64,000 bases of DNA from Halonatronum saccharophilum DSM 13868 (GTDB lineage Bacteria > Bacillota > Halanaerobiia > Halobacteroidales > Halobacteroidaceae), in assembly GCF_000517025.1 (NCBI RefSeq), contig NZ_KI912094.1:364707-428706 (forward strand), written 5' to 3'. Position 1 is the first letter of the stretch. Each line of letters starts with the position of its first letter. The notes beneath the pieces were generated by a model that was not told the origin of the DNA, made no database searches, and worked only from the letters and a program-made list of their open reading frames with translations. A program made the position numbers and the translations under genes. Shown one piece after another: positions 1 to 10,868 of this stretch.

Positions 1-573
1 GTTACAACAAATTCTAATCATAGCCTGCCAATAAAAGATAATATTCTTAACCGAGAATTTGATGTATACTCAAAAAATAAAGTCTGGGTCTCAGACATCA
101 CATATATTCCTACTCAGGAAGGTTGGCTTTACCTTGCTGTCATAATAGATCTATATTCTCGTAAAGTTGTTGGTTGGTCAATGGATAGCACAATGAAAAA
201 GAATCTTGTAATAAATGCTCTTAATATGGCTCTAAACAATCGCCAAGTCTCAAGAGGACTTATATTTCATTCAGATCGAGGAAGTCAGTACGCTAGTATA
301 GAATTTCAAGAACTATTAATTGAAAATGGATTTAAATCATCAATGAGTCGTAAGGGTAATTGCTGGGATAATGCAGTGTCAGAAAGCTTTTTTGGAACAT
401 TGAAAACAGAATTAATTCATCATAATAACTATATAACAAGAGCTCAAGCAAGAAGAGATATATTTGTATATATTGAAGTCTTTTACAATAGATTTAGAAT
501 GCACTCGACTTTAAATTATAAAAGTCCAGAAAAATACGAAAACGAGAGAAAAGCCACTAAACTTAGTGTCTAA
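1..573 (+). CDS. IS3-family transposase OrfB, 5' end outside window
   Basis: The reading frame is open from base 1 and ends at TAA 571-573, so the first residues lie outside the window. It carries the DDE integrase core of IS3-family OrfB: D32 in SDITYI, D92 in HSDRGSQY and E128 in [11 protein letters not shown], counted from base 1. The second D and the E are 35 residues apart, the DD(35)E spacing of this family. The C-terminal [18 protein letters not shown] matches the usual end of the IS150/IS3 group. It catalyses strand cutting and joining of the insertion sequence. OrfA and the frameshift window would lie to the left. The visible part looks intact. Confidence 0.93.
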   Translation, partial: VTTNSNHSLPIKDNILNREFDVYSKNKVWVSDITYIPTQEGWLYLAVIIDLYSRKVVGWSMDSTMKKNLVINALNMALNNRQVSRGLIFHSDRGSQYASIEFQELLIENGFKSSMSRKGNCWDNAVSESFFGTLKTELIHHNNYITRAQARRDIFVYIEVFYNRFRMHSTLNYKSPEKYENERKATKLSV

Positions 574-591
574 TTTAATGGGGGAACCTCA
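1..591 (+). mobile_element. IS3-family insertion sequence, right end
   Basis: The transposase frame is followed by a short tail ending in GGGGGAACCTCA at 580-591. This fits the right terminal inverted repeat of an IS3 element, which ends in CA. The AraC-type gene on the other strand stops resembling its family exactly here, so base 591/592 is taken as the junction. The left end and the target duplication are outside the window. Confidence 0.8.
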
Positions 592-812
592 ATAATACGA
601 TCACTACAATTAGTTAAAGTCTCAGCTGCATTGGCCAACCGGCGAAGCCTTACATACTCCATTACAGGCTTATTCACTAAACATCTGAACAACCTTTGAT
701 AATAAAAGGGTGAAAGATATGCCATCTGTGATAATTGTTCAATTCCAATTTCCTCTGATAAATTGTCCTCAATAAAATTTAAAGTTTCTTGTACTGACTC
801 CCATGATTTCAT
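592..812 (-). pseudogene. AraC-family regulator truncated by the IS insertion
   Basis: Translation from ATG 812 gives about 74 residues of an N-terminal AraC-type helix-turn-helix (LSEEIGIEQLSQMAYLSPFYYQRLF, then VMEYVRLRRLANAAETL). After CSDRIIEV the frame runs into IS sequence and stops. Proteins of this kind (Rob-like HTH plus GyrI-like ligand domain) continue with the second HTH, so both that and any effector domain are lost. The start at 812 is preferred to the upstream ATG at 839 because AGGAGGTG lies just before it. A truncated DNA-binding fragment may still be made, but function is unlikely. Confidence 0.75.
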
Positions 813-839
813 AATATATACACCTCCTAACCTTATCAT

Positions 840-1146
840 AACAGAATATCAACATATTATCTTGACTTACAATGCCTAATTTAGGCATACTCATCCTCAA
901 GTTAACCACTTTACACAAAAGCAAAATTAAAATCAACTCTAAACTTTGGTTCTAGAAGCAAGAATATTTTAACTAATTTTATTATTTATTCTTTGTTATA
1001 CTATACTAGCCTTAGTTTCTTTATCTCCCCCTGATGCTGCTTTTAAAGATAATCTGTAAACTGCTTCTATCAGCGTGCTTTTACAAAGTGAATATAAATT
1101 AAATGATATTTGCAAAATCAGAAGTAAATTTTCAAACCAAAACTAT
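840..1146. other. Intergenic stretch with a weak gene remnant
   Basis: No complete gene was found. On the minus strand an open frame of about 40 codons ends at 996-998 and reads KSTLIEAVYRLSLKAASGG then DKETKASIV. It has protein-like composition but no start or ribosome site, so it may be the tail of a decayed gene. The family was not recognised. Confidence 0.2.
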
Positions 1147-1180
1147 AAAAAAAGGGCTGCCTCCAAATGAGACGCCCCTT
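1147..1180 (-). terminator. Intrinsic terminator after gatB
   Basis: On the minus strand an imperfect GC-rich stem (AAGGGGCGTCTC paired with GGAGGCAGCCCTT) is followed by a run of seven T. It starts about 10 bases after the gatB stop codon. Confidence 0.8.
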
Positions 1181-1189
1181 CTAAAAAAT

Positions 1190-2638
1190 CTACCCTTCTA
1201 ACTTTTCTCTTAAAATCTTATTTACCATTCCTGGATTGGCTTTTCCACGAGTTGCTTTCATAGTTTGACCGACTAAGAATCCAATAACATTCTTGTTACC
1301 ACTGTTATAATCATCAACAGCACTTTGATTCTCTTCTAGTACCTTAGAAACTATATTCTCTAATTCAGAAGAATCACTAATCTGTTTTAACCCTTTCTCC
1401 TCTACGATGGTATCAGGAGTCTTTCCAGTTGCAAACATCTCTTCAAATACAGTCTTAGCTATCTTACTAGAAATTATTCCGTCATCCATTAACTTAAGCA
1501 TCTGGGCCAAATCTTTAGGTTCAAATTTCACCTCAGAGATTGTTATATCCTCCTCATTGAGTAACCTTAAGAAATCTCCCATCATCCAGTTACTAACAGC
1601 TTTAGCATTGTCATAATCACTTACAACTCCCTCAAAGAAGTCTGCCATCTGGCGATCAGCAGTAATTACACCTGCATCATATTCAGGAATACCAAGCTCT
1701 TCTACATAACGCTTCTGACGAGTGTCTGGAAGCTCTGGTATCTCCTCCTTAATCTTAGCAACCCATTGGTCATCAACAACAACTGGTACTAAATCTGGCT
1801 CTGGGAAATATCTATAGTCATGAGCCTCCTCTTTACTACGCATAGCTCTAGTCTTACCTGCTTCATCATCCCAAGTCATAGTACCTTGAACAATCTCTCC
1901 TCCAGATTCTAATACCTTCTTTTGACGCTTTGGTTCATAATAAAGCGCCTTCTCAATAGCCTTAAAGGAGTTCATATTCTTAAGTTCAGTTCTAGTTCCT
2001 AATTTATCAGAGCCAACTGGAGCTATTGAAATATTAACATCAGCCCTCATAGACCCTTGAGACATATCACAATCTGAAACTCCTATATATTCTAAGATAC
2101 TTCTTATCTTCTTTAAATAAGCAATTGCTTGAGCAGGAGAGTGAATATCTGGTTCACTTACAATCTCAATTAAAGGAGTTCCCACACGATTATAATCTAC
2201 TAAACTAGAATTAGCATTAGAAATGTCTCCATCATGATTCAACTTACCAGCATCCTCTTCTAAATGAATCCTAGTAATTCCTACTATCATCTCTTCTTCA
2301 CCTTCAGGATTAATCTTAACTTCTCCATCCTCACAGAAAGGAAGATCAAATTGAGATATCTGATAAGCTTTAGGTAGATCAGCATAGAAATAATTCTTTC
2401 TATCAAACTTACTAAAAGTTGCTATCTCACAGTTTAAAGCAAGACCTGCCTTAATAATATAATCTACTGCCTTTTCATTTAAGACTGGCAAAGTACCTGG
2501 TAACCCTAAACAAATAGGGCATGTATGAGTATTTGGCTCTCCACCAAATTCGTTCTTACAGCTACAGAAAATCTTTGTATTAGTATCTAATTGAGCATGA
2601 ATTTCCAACCCAACCGTCATCTCATAACCATCTAACAT
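1190..2638 (-). CDS. gatB: Asp/Glu-tRNA amidotransferase subunit B
   Basis: GatB is the tRNA-binding and kinase subunit of GatCAB, which converts Glu-tRNA(Gln) and Asp-tRNA(Asn) to Gln-tRNA and Asn-tRNA in the cytoplasm. The 482-residue length is normal. The N-terminus shows the family signature VGLEIHAQLDTNTKIFC, zinc-site cysteines in CSC and CPICLG, and HDYRYFPEPDL in the middle; the C-terminal part is the YqeY-like tRNA-binding domain ending in NPGMVNKILREKL. GGAGGTG precedes ATG 2638. gatA and gatC follow upstream in transcription order, so the three genes form an operon read gatC-gatA-gatB. The 275-base gatA-gatB gap is unusually long and holds only a short GGCCAAC/GTTGGCC inverted repeat and one GGGCCAA-type motif. 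Confidence 0.97.
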   Translation of the reverse strand: MLDGYEMTVGLEIHAQLDTNTKIFCSCKNEFGGEPNTHTCPICLGLPGTLPVLNEKAVDYIIKAGLALNCEIATFSKFDRKNYFYADLPKAYQISQFDLPFCEDGEVKINPEGEEEMIVGITRIHLEEDAGKLNHDGDISNANSSLVDYNRVGTPLIEIVSEPDIHSPAQAIAYLKKIRSILEYIGVSDCDMSQGSMRADVNISIAPVGSDKLGTRTELKNMNSFKAIEKALYYEPKRQKKVLESGGEIVQGTMTWDDEAGKTRAMRSKEEAHDYRYFPEPDLVPVVVDDQWVAKIKEEIPELPDTRQKRYVEELGIPEYDAGVITADRQMADFFEGVVSDYDNAKAVSNWMMGDFLRLLNEEDITISEVKFEPKDLAQMLKLMDDGIISSKIAKTVFEEMFATGKTPDTIVEEKGLKQISDSSELENIVSKVLEENQSAVDDYNSGNKNVIGFLVGQTMKATRGKANPGMVNKILREKLEG

Positions 2639-2913
2639 AAAAACTACACCTCCACTTTTTTAGCTACTGGCCAACGGCTAATAGTTGTTGGCCCGGTTTT
2701 AATATACTTTCCATTTAACACATACTTTTTAAATTATATAATTTCATTTTAACAATACAATGTAGGGACAGCCCTATATGTCTTGCCCTAGGCGTAACTG
2801 TTTGGGCAAACATTACTATATTTGAAATCTTATATAACTTGTATGATATATTCAAACTTTAATTCAAAAAAAATTCAACTTAAATAATTTTAAAACAATT
2901 CACTTACACCTAC

Positions 2914-4374
2914 CTACAAACTCGGTTTTTCCTTATGATGCTTCGTTTCTTGTTCAAAGGCATAAGCAACTTGGAATATCTTCTCTTCTTCGAAATGATT
3001 CCCCATTATCTGTAAACCAATAGGTAAACCTTTACTATCTAAACCACAAGGCATAGATAAAGCTGGAATACCAGCTAAGTTAATTGGAATTGTACAGATA
3101 TCAGATAAATACATTTGTAATGGATCATTTGATTTATCTCCAATCTTAAAGGCTGTAGTTGGAGTAACTGGAGAAATAAGAACATCATACTCTTCAAAAG
3201 CCCTCTCAAAATCTTGTTTAACTAAAGTTCTAACCTTTTGAGCTTTCTTATAGTAAGCATCATAATAACCTGAACTTAAAGCATAAGTACCAAGCATTAC
3301 TCTCCTCTTTACCTCATCACCAAAACCTTCTCTTCTAGTCTTCTTATACATATCAACTAAACCATTAGCCTCTTCACTGCGGTGGCCATATCTTACACCA
3401 TCATAACGGGCCAAATTCGAACTAGCCTCAGCTGGAGCAATTAAATAATAAGCCGACAAAGCATAGTCTGTATGAGGTAAAGAGACCTCTTCATATTCGG
3501 CTCCTAACTCTTCTAGCTTATTAATCGCTTTCCAAACTGCATCCTTAACCTCTTTATCAATACCATCACCAAAATATTCACTTGGAACACCTATCTTCAT
3601 TCCTTTAATATCCTTACCCAAAGCCTTAGTATAATCTGGTACCTCTACTTGAGCAGAAGTAGAATCCATCTTATCATGACCAGCAACATAATTCATAGCC
3701 AAAGCACAATCTCTAATATCCTTACTAAAAGGACCAATCTGGTCTAATGAAGAAGCAAAGGCTACTAATCCAAAACGAGAAACTAAACCATAAGTAGGCT
3801 TCAAACCGACAACTCCACATAAAGCAGCCGGTTGTCTAATTGAACCACCCGTGTCAGAACCAAAAGAGATTATTGCTTCGTCAGCTGCTACAGCTGCAGC
3901 AGATCCTCCACTTGATCCGCCAGGAACTCTATCTAAATCCCAAGGATTAGTAGTAGTCTTCATTCCTGAATTTTCAGTAGAAGAACCCATAGCAAACTCA
4001 TCCATATTAGCTTTTCCTACCATAACTGCATCAGCATCAAATAATTTCTCAACTGTAGTTGCATTATAAGGTGGTTTATAATTATGTAATATCTTAGATG
4101 CACAGGTTGTCCTAACACCTTTAGTAGACATATTATCCTTAATAGCAATAGGAATACCTGCTAACGGGCCAACCTTCTCCCCATTGGCAATCTTTTCATC
4201 CACCTCTTTAGCTTTTTTTAAAGCCTCCTCTTTAGTCAAAGTTATGTAAGAATTTACTTTATCTTCAACCTCATCAATTCTACCATAAACCGATTCTACT
4301 ATCTCTTCTGCACTAACTTCCTCATTTACTAACTTCTTATGAAGCTCATGGGCAGTTAATCTGTATAATTCCAT
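2914..4374 (-). CDS. gatA: Asp/Glu-tRNA amidotransferase subunit A (amidase)
   Basis: GatA hydrolyses glutamine to supply ammonia to the GatB site. The amidase-signature catalytic triad is visible: K79 in GIPIAIKDN, cis-Ser S154 in [10 protein letters not shown] and nucleophile S178 in [11 protein letters not shown], the same numbering as in well-studied GatA proteins. Its 486 residues are full length. It lies between gatC and gatB; the gap to gatC is about 100 bases and contains a short heptad-repeat array. Confidence 0.97.
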   Translation of the reverse strand: MELYRLTAHELHKKLVNEEVSAEEIVESVYGRIDEVEDKVNSYITLTKEEALKKAKEVDEKIANGEKVGPLAGIPIAIKDNMSTKGVRTTCASKILHNYKPPYNATTVEKLFDADAVMVGKANMDEFAMGSSTENSGMKTTTNPWDLDRVPGGSSGGSAAAVAADEAIISFGSDTGGSIRQPAALCGVVGLKPTYGLVSRFGLVAFASSLDQIGPFSKDIRDCALAMNYVAGHDKMDSTSAQVEVPDYTKALGKDIKGMKIGVPSEYFGDGIDKEVKDAVWKAINKLEELGAEYEEVSLPHTDYALSAYYLIAPAEASSNLARYDGVRYGHRSEEANGLVDMYKKTRREGFGDEVKRRVMLGTYALSSGYYDAYYKKAQKVRTLVKQDFERAFEEYDVLISPVTPTTAFKIGDKSNDPLQMYLSDICTIPINLAGIPALSMPCGLDSKGLPIGLQIMGNHFEEEKIFQVAYAFEQETKHHKEKPSL

Positions 4375-4396
4375 CTTAATTCCCTCCTTATATTTT

Positions 4397-4425
4397 AGCT
4401 ATCAACTATCTGCTGTCAGCTAAAG
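4397..4425. repeat. Short heptad-repeat array (AGCTATC flavour)
   Basis: Four degenerate 7-bp units (AGCTATC, AACTATC, TGCTGTC, AGCTAAA) lie in the gatC-gatA gap. No inverted partner is obvious nearby, so this is probably a solo arm of the repeat family described in the findings. Confidence 0.5.
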
Positions 4426-4471
4426 TTCAAAATCTCTTTGTTCTTTCTTATCTATTCTCTGCTCTTCTAGC

Positions 4472-4759
4472 TTATTCAACAATCTTAGGAACCTTGAACA
4501 TACCTTTGTCTTTATCAGGAGCATTAGATAATGCCAACTCTCTATCTAAAGAATCTTCCACCTTATCTTCTCTAAAGACATTCTTAATTGGTAAAACATG
4601 AGCAGTAGGCTCTACATCATCAGTATCCAACTCATTTAACTTCTCAGCGTGATCTAAAATATCACTTAATTGATGAGCAAAAGTATCCTTCTCCTCCTCA
4701 TTAACCTCTAAACGGGCCAAATGAGCAACCTTCTCAACAGTCTCCTTATCGATCTTCAT
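4472..4759 (-). CDS. gatC: Asp/Glu-tRNA amidotransferase subunit C
   Basis: This 95-residue protein matches GatC, the small belt-like subunit that stabilises the GatA-GatB contact. The typical N-terminus KETVEKVAHLARLEVNEEE is followed by FAHQLSDILDHAEKLNELDT and the later VLPIKNVFREDKV region. It is the first gene of the gatCAB operon. A GAGGGTG ribosome site precedes ATG 4759. Confidence 0.95.
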   Translation of the reverse strand: MKIDKETVEKVAHLARLEVNEEEKDTFAHQLSDILDHAEKLNELDTDDVEPTAHVLPIKNVFREDKVEDSLDRELALSNAPDKDKGMFKVPKIVE

Positions 4760-4842
4760 CCTTAATCACCCTCTCTTCATTTATATTAAAACATCAACGA
4801 ATTCAACTAATTAATCATTATATCATAATTACTTATCATGGA

Positions 4843-4972
4843 CAATACTAGTGGCACGATCGTGCCACTAGTATTGAGTGACAGGTAATGAGTAAGGTCA
4901 AAACCTAAAAATCTCTTATGAACCCCGGTCAACACAGGAGTTTCAATCTTTTCAAGGTATTACTCATTACTC
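4843..4972 (-). repeat. Heptad-repeat element (ATGAGTA flavour), copy 1
   Basis: The element begins with a perfect 34-bp palindrome at 4843-4876 (core GTGGCACGATCGTGCCAC). Next comes a heptad arm at 4877-4896 (GGTAATGAGTAAGG), a spacer of about 60 bases and an inverted arm at 4956-4972 (ATTACTCATTACTC). Read on the minus strand, spacer and arms align with the copies at 5481-5660 (plus) and 62437-62605 (minus). The right arm runs over the last codons and stop of the cyclophilin gene. The second end hairpin is missing here. Confidence 0.8.
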
Positions 4973-5404
4973 TTCTACTATCTTAACCTCTTTAATAACA
5001 TCCCCTGCTCTAATATCATCAATAACATCTAAGCCTTCTACAACTTTACCAAAGCAAGTATGATTCCCATCAAGGTGAGCAGTTCTATCTCTACTATGGC
5101 AGATAAAAAACTGAGATCCACCAGTATTTCTCCCAGCATGGGCCATTGACAATACTCCGCGATCATGGTATTGATTATCTCCATCCAATTCACAATCTAT
5201 AGTATAACCAGGACCACCAGTTCCTGTCCCCTTTGGACATCCTCCTTGAATAACAAAATTAGGTATTACTCTATGAAAAGTCAACCCATCATAAAATCCA
5301 TCCTTAGCCAATTTACAAAAATTATCTACTGTATTTGGTGCATCCTTCTCATAAAATTCAATCTCCATAGTTCCTTTTTCAGTCTCCATTATCGCTTTTC
5401 TCAT
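4967..5404 (-). CDS. ppiB: Peptidyl-prolyl cis-trans isomerase, cyclophilin type
   Basis: A compact single-domain cyclophilin of 145 residues without signal peptide, so cytoplasmic. It speeds proline isomerisation during protein folding. The active-site signature [13 protein letters not shown] is intact, followed by [16 protein letters not shown] and the hydrophobic-pocket region [13 protein letters not shown] good ribosome site (AAGGGGGA) precedes ATG 5404. Its stop codon lies inside the heptad array of the repeat element at 4843-4972. It may be monocistronic; no promoter was identified. Confidence 0.93.
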   Translation of the reverse strand: MRKAIMETEKGTMEIEFYEKDAPNTVDNFCKLAKDGFYDGLTFHRVIPNFVIQGGCPKGTGTGGPGYTIDCELDGDNQYHDRGVLSMAHAGRNTGGSQFFICHSRDRTAHLDGNHTCFGKVVEGLDVIDDIRAGDVIKEVKIVEE

Positions 5405-5480
5405 TATAAATCCCCCTTAAATAAAGTTATTAAAAATTATAAAAATGCGCTGTGCTAATATTAAAGTGATGCTTAATAGG

Positions 5481-7648
<2,168 letters not shown>

Positions 7649-7754
7649 CTAACCACCTCTTAGTAGACATTAACCTTTATTATATCTAAAAACAACTATA
7701 ATCATACATCTCAAATTATTAACTTAGAGATAGAAGTAAAAAATCCTTCATTTA

Positions 7755-7870
7755 TGTAGAAATAAAGCAGAGCTTTATTTCTACAGCTATCAGCTTTCAG
7801 TCGTCAGCTAAAAGGATTAAGGTCTTAATCTTAGCTGATGACTGACGACTAGTAGTGCGCTAGTGCTACT
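7755..7870. repeat. Compact heptad-repeat element (AGCTGAT flavour)
   Basis: It has an end hairpin at 7755-7785 whose inner part is AATAAAGC ... GCTTTATT, a heptad arm at 7786-7810 (GCTATCAGCTTTCAGTC), a spacer of only about 20 bases, an inverted arm at 7831-7850 (TAGCTGATGACTGACGACT) and a second hairpin at 7851-7870 (AGTAGTGCGCTAGTGCTACT). The two end hairpins resemble those of the ATGAGTA copies although the heptads differ, so the families share one architecture. It lies between divergent ligA and the TrkA-like gene. Confidence 0.75.
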
Positions 7871-7895
7871 TAATTTCAAATATATGTCAGATTCT

Positions 7896-7924
7896 TTGCA
7901 TTTACTTTATTAATATAGTATAAT
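7896..7924 (+). promoter_or_regulatory. Sigma-A promoter of the TrkA-like gene
   Basis: TTGCAT (7896-7901) and TATAAT (7919-7924) are separated by exactly 17 bases. They lie about 60 bases upstream of the ATG at 7987, which has an AAGGAGG ribosome site. Confidence 0.7.
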
Positions 7925-7986
7925 ATTGGTGGATTTGTTTTTTGAAAGGAAATTCCCTAAGCCTAATTTGGCAAGGAGGTTAAAGT

Positions 7987-8661
7987 ATGAAAATTATTAT
8001 TGTTGGTGGAGGTAAAAAGGGTTATCAACTAGCTAAATACTGTCATGAATTTGGTCATAGTGTAAAAGTTATTGAATCAGATAAGAATAAAGTTCTTAAG
8101 CTAAAAGAACTACAAGTAGAAGTGGTGTTAGGTGATGGTACTCAAAAAAAGTTCTTAGAAAAAGCTGGAGCTGAAAAATCTGATATTGTAGTTGCAGTTA
8201 CTAGTAATGACCAAGATAACTTAGTAATCTGCCAATTAGCCGAGAGACAATTTAATGTGAAAAGAACATTAACTTTGGTCAATAACCCTGGAAATGAAAA
8301 ATTATTTGAATGGTTAGGAGTAAATCAAGTTATAAGCTCTACTTCATTAATGTTAGGATTAATTCAAGATGAAATTGAGATTAAAAAGAACTCAAATCTG
8401 TGGGCTGATAGTGTCAAAGATTTAAAGATGCATTATATTCAAATAAATGAATTATCCCCAATTAAAGATACTATGGTCAAGAATATTCATATCCCTGATG
8501 AAGCAATCTTGATAACAATCTTAAGGGGGGATGAAGCGATAGTACCACGTGGTAACACAATAATTAAAGCTAAAGATACTATAATTGCTTTAGCAAATTC
8601 TGAAGCTGAAGAACAACTAAATGAACTACTAACTGGTGGAGAAAATAAAAAAGTAGTATAA
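7987..8661 (+). CDS. TrkA/KtrA-type potassium-uptake regulatory protein
   Basis: A 224-residue cytoplasmic RCK protein that gates a TrkH/KtrB-type K+ channel in response to bound nucleotide. The TrkA-N Rossmann domain starts at once (IIIVGGGKKGYQLAKYC) and holds the acidic second-strand end (VIESDKN) and VVLGDGT. The TrkA-C domain covers about residues 145-205 (ILRGDEAIVPRGNTIIKAKD). The length fits the one-unit KtrA class, not the double-unit TrkA of enterics. No membrane partner is adjacent, so it must work with a channel encoded elsewhere. It has its own promoter and a terminator downstream. Confidence 0.9.
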   Translation: MKIIIVGGGKKGYQLAKYCHEFGHSVKVIESDKNKVLKLKELQVEVVLGDGTQKKFLEKAGAEKSDIVVAVTSNDQDNLVICQLAERQFNVKRTLTLVNNPGNEKLFEWLGVNQVISSTSLMLGLIQDEIEIKKNSNLWADSVKDLKMHYIQINELSPIKDTMVKNIHIPDEAILITILRGDEAIVPRGNTIIKAKDTIIALANSEAEEQLNELLTGGENKKVV

Positions 8662-8700
8662 TTGATATAACCTAAAAAAATACCATTAGTTTATAATATG

Positions 8701-8745
8701 AAAAGAGTAGGTTCTGAATAATTTTTATCCAAGACCTACTCTTTT
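8701..8745. terminator. Bidirectional terminator between convergent genes
   Basis: Perfect 12-bp arms AAAAGAGTAGGT / ACCTACTCTTTT flank a 21-base loop. T-runs on both strands let it end the TrkA-like transcript and the rubrerythrin transcript. Confidence 0.8.
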
Positions 8746-8749
8746 TATA

Positions 8750-9166
8750 TTATCCAAAGTATCTATCAAGTAATCCTTTTAGCATAGTTGCATGTCTAGC
8801 CTCATCCTTAGCAGACTCTTCAAAATAACCACTTAAAGTATCAATCCCCTTTTCTTTAGCCTTCATAGCAGCCTGATGCTTAGCACGATTGGCCCCTTGC
8901 TCACCTCTTAACATCTGCTCTAAATTTTCCTTAGTAGCTCCAATCTTAGCATTTAATTCAGCAAAACGAGACGCATGATCAAGTTCTTCTAAAGCAATTC
9001 TTTTAAGAACCTCTGCAATTTCAGGATAACCTTCTCTTTGGGCTTGACGAGCCATAGCAAAATAAAGTCCTGCTTCCTTAGTTTCACCATCAAAGTTCAT
9101 CTCCACTGCATCCTCTAACTTCGTATCCTTAGCAATACCTAATTCATTCTCAGTAACAAATTCCAT
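8750..9166 (-). CDS. Rubrerythrin-like ferritin-fold protein without rubredoxin domain
   Basis: A 138-residue four-helix ferritin-like protein that probably forms a di-iron site. Candidate ligands are E28 and E31 in [10 protein letters not shown]61 and H64 in EELDH, and E117 plus E122/H125 in [11 protein letters not shown]. Rubrerythrins reduce hydrogen peroxide in anaerobes, but the C-terminal rubredoxin electron-transfer domain is missing, so an external donor would be needed. A strong AGGAGGAG site precedes ATG 9166. It is likely cytoplasmic and fits an obligate anaerobe. Confidence 0.85.
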   Translation of the reverse strand: MEFVTENELGIAKDTKLEDAVEMNFDGETKEAGLYFAMARQAQREGYPEIAEVLKRIALEELDHASRFAELNAKIGATKENLEQMLRGEQGANRAKHQAAMKAKEKGIDTLSGYFEESAKDEARHATMLKGLLDRYFG

Positions 9167-9199
9167 TTATATCTCCTCCTTTAAATTATTGACTTGGAA

Positions 9200-9574
9200 T
9201 TAATTATTCTTAAACTCAAACCCATCCCATGGGATTATATTTCCATAAAGCATTAACTGTAATGCTTCTCTTGTATTATTTAAAAAACACTTTTTTGTAT
9301 GGTATGTACCACAATGTTCACAACAATTATTTACTGCTTCATAGATCTCTTCTAGCTTATCTTCCTCATAATTTTTCTCATCCGAGAAATCAAAGCTTTC
9401 TTTAATAAACTTCTCATCTAACCTCTTCTCATACTTACTATAATTAAGCAAATTAGACTTAACCTTATCTAACATACAAGCTGATGAGATATCAAAATGA
9501 TTATCACACTTTAGACAGGCTCCTCTAGCTAAATTATATGATTTTAGAACTTTATACTTCGGTATTTCAAACAT
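9200..9574 (-). CDS. Cysteine-rich hypothetical protein
   Basis: The family was not recognised. The 124 residues have no signal peptide or membrane segment. Seven cysteines fall in two groups, C20/C23/C33 (ACLKCDNHFDISSAC) and C84/C85/C88/C96 (NNCCEHCGTYHTKKC), with several histidines close by, which suggests a zinc or iron-sulfur site. The middle is charged and helical (DEKNYEEDKLEEIYEAV). A GGAGGGG site precedes ATG 9574. It lies just upstream of the rubrerythrin-like gene (33-base gap) on the same strand and may be co-transcribed with it, hinting at an oxidative or metal role; that is inference from position only. Confidence 0.7.
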   Translation of the reverse strand: MFEIPKYKVLKSYNLARGACLKCDNHFDISSACMLDKVKSNLLNYSKYEKRLDEKFIKESFDFSDEKNYEEDKLEEIYEAVNNCCEHCGTYHTKKCFLNNTREALQLMLYGNIIPWDGFEFKNN

Positions 9575-9657
9575 TATACCCCTCCAATCCTTGAATATTC
9601 AACTAATAGTAATAGTTACTGTTATTATTATAGCAAAACTGTTTTACCTTGTCAAAT

Positions 9658-9686
9658 AAAAAACTGGGCCATTGGCCCAGTTTTTT
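9658..9686 (-). terminator. Intrinsic terminator after ppaC
   Basis: A near-perfect palindrome with stem AAACTGGGCCA / TTGGCCCAGTTT is flanked by A- and T-runs, so it could work in both directions. It lies about 47 bases past the ppaC stop and contains one copy of the TTGGCCC heptamer. Confidence 0.85.
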
Positions 9687-9732
9687 ATTCTCTCTATTAT
9701 ATATAATCGTATGCTGTAAAACTTTATTACTA

Positions 9733-10659
9733 TTAAGCTAAATAATCAGATAAGACAGGTACAACCTGCTTCTTCCTTGATAATACAGCATCTAGGTAAA
9801 CTTCAGTTTCTTTAACATCTACTGAGAAGGCTTGAGAGATATCACTATTTGCTTCGTTATTGAATAACAAAAGGCTTCCTTCTGCTATAATATCTGTAAC
9901 CATTAAAACTAAGAACTTATAACCTTTCTCTTCAACTATCTCTTCTATAGCTTCTAATAGATCTTCTTTAACTTCATCTATCTCACTTAAACTCATAATT
10001 TCAATCTGCCCTACACCAATAAGATCACCAGCAAATTCATACTCTTTATAATCATTCTCTATAATCTCTCTTGGAGATAATGTACTTATTACAGAACCGG
10101 CTTTAAATAGTTCTATTCCGTACTTCTCAATATCAAGATCTAACCTTTTAGCCAACTCCTTAGCAATCTCCTTATCAACATCTGTACAAGTTGGTGATCT
10201 GAAAATAACTGTGTCTGAGAGAATAGCTGATAATAACAACCCAGCCATCTGATCACTAACCTCTACACCATTTTCTTTATATAACTTAGTTATGATTGTA
10301 CAAGTAGAACCAACAGTCTCATTTTTAAAGAAGATTGGCCCATCAGTCTCAATTCCACCCAATCTATGGTGATCAACTATACCAACTATCTGATTCATAT
10401 CCAAGCCTGAGATAGCTTGGCTCATTTCATTGTGGTCAACTAAAACAACCTTTTCATCACCTTTTAACTTTTTAACTAATTTAGGAGCTTCTACCTCAAA
10501 TTTATCTAAAACAAATTCAGTCTCAGCATTGATCTTACCAGATCGAATAGCCTCAACCTCTTCTCCTAATTCCTTTCTTAAATTAGCATAAGTAACTGCA
10601 GCACAGATAGAATCTGTATCTGGATTTTGATGTCCTACAACATAAGTCTTCATTTTCAA
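9733..10659 (-). CDS. ppaC: Manganese-dependent (family II) inorganic pyrophosphatase
   Basis: This DHH-family phosphatase hydrolyses pyrophosphate from biosynthesis to two phosphates. Metal ligands are visible: D14 and D16 in GHQNPDTDS, D75 in VDHNE, and D96-H97-H98 in the DHH motif. The DHHA2 C-terminal domain ends in LDAVLSRKKQVVPVL with the usual SRKKQ substrate-binding motif. At 308 residues there is no CBS or DRTGG insertion, so it is the short, constitutively active class. The initiator could be M1 or M3. It is separated from pcrA by a heptad-repeat element. Confidence 0.95.
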   Translation of the reverse strand: MKMKTYVVGHQNPDTDSICAAVTYANLRKELGEEVEAIRSGKINAETEFVLDKFEVEAPKLVKKLKGDEKVVLVDHNEMSQAISGLDMNQIVGIVDHHRLGGIETDGPIFFKNETVGSTCTIITKLYKENGVEVSDQMAGLLLSAILSDTVIFRSPTCTDVDKEIAKELAKRLDLDIEKYGIELFKAGSVISTLSPREIIENDYKEYEFAGDLIGVGQIEIMSLSEIDEVKEDLLEAIEEIVEEKGYKFLVLMVTDIIAEGSLLLFNNEANSDISQAFSVDVKETEVYLDAVLSRKKQVVPVLSDYLA

Positions 10660-10678
10660 ATTCCTCCCTTTTTATTAA

Positions 10679-10865
10679 TTGATAGTTGTCAATTGATAAT
10701 TGATAGTTATAAGTCAAAAGCTGAAACAATTATAAAATTTCTATTTATATAATAATTTCAGTTTTAGATTTCAAAAAACAAATCCTTTATACTAAAAAAA
10801 TCATAAATATATATTAACTTTTTTCACTTCAAGATCTTTACTATCAATTATCAATTATCAATTTT
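10679..10865. repeat. Heptad-repeat element (AATTGAT flavour), pcrA-ppaC gap
   Basis: The left arm at 10679-10710 consists of ATTGATA/GTTGATA-like units and the inverted right arm at 10840-10865 of ATCAATT units. The 130-base AT-rich spacer holds no reading frame. The right arm ends four bases before the pcrA stop codon. Confidence 0.8.
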
Positions 10866-10868
10866 AAA

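Noticed and set aside
2760-2830. Possible further repeat family (GTAGGGACAGCCC ... TTGGGCAAACA) in the gatA-gatB gap
   Set aside because: It resembles small dispersed inverted elements of other genomes, but a second copy in this window was not found and pairing is poor.
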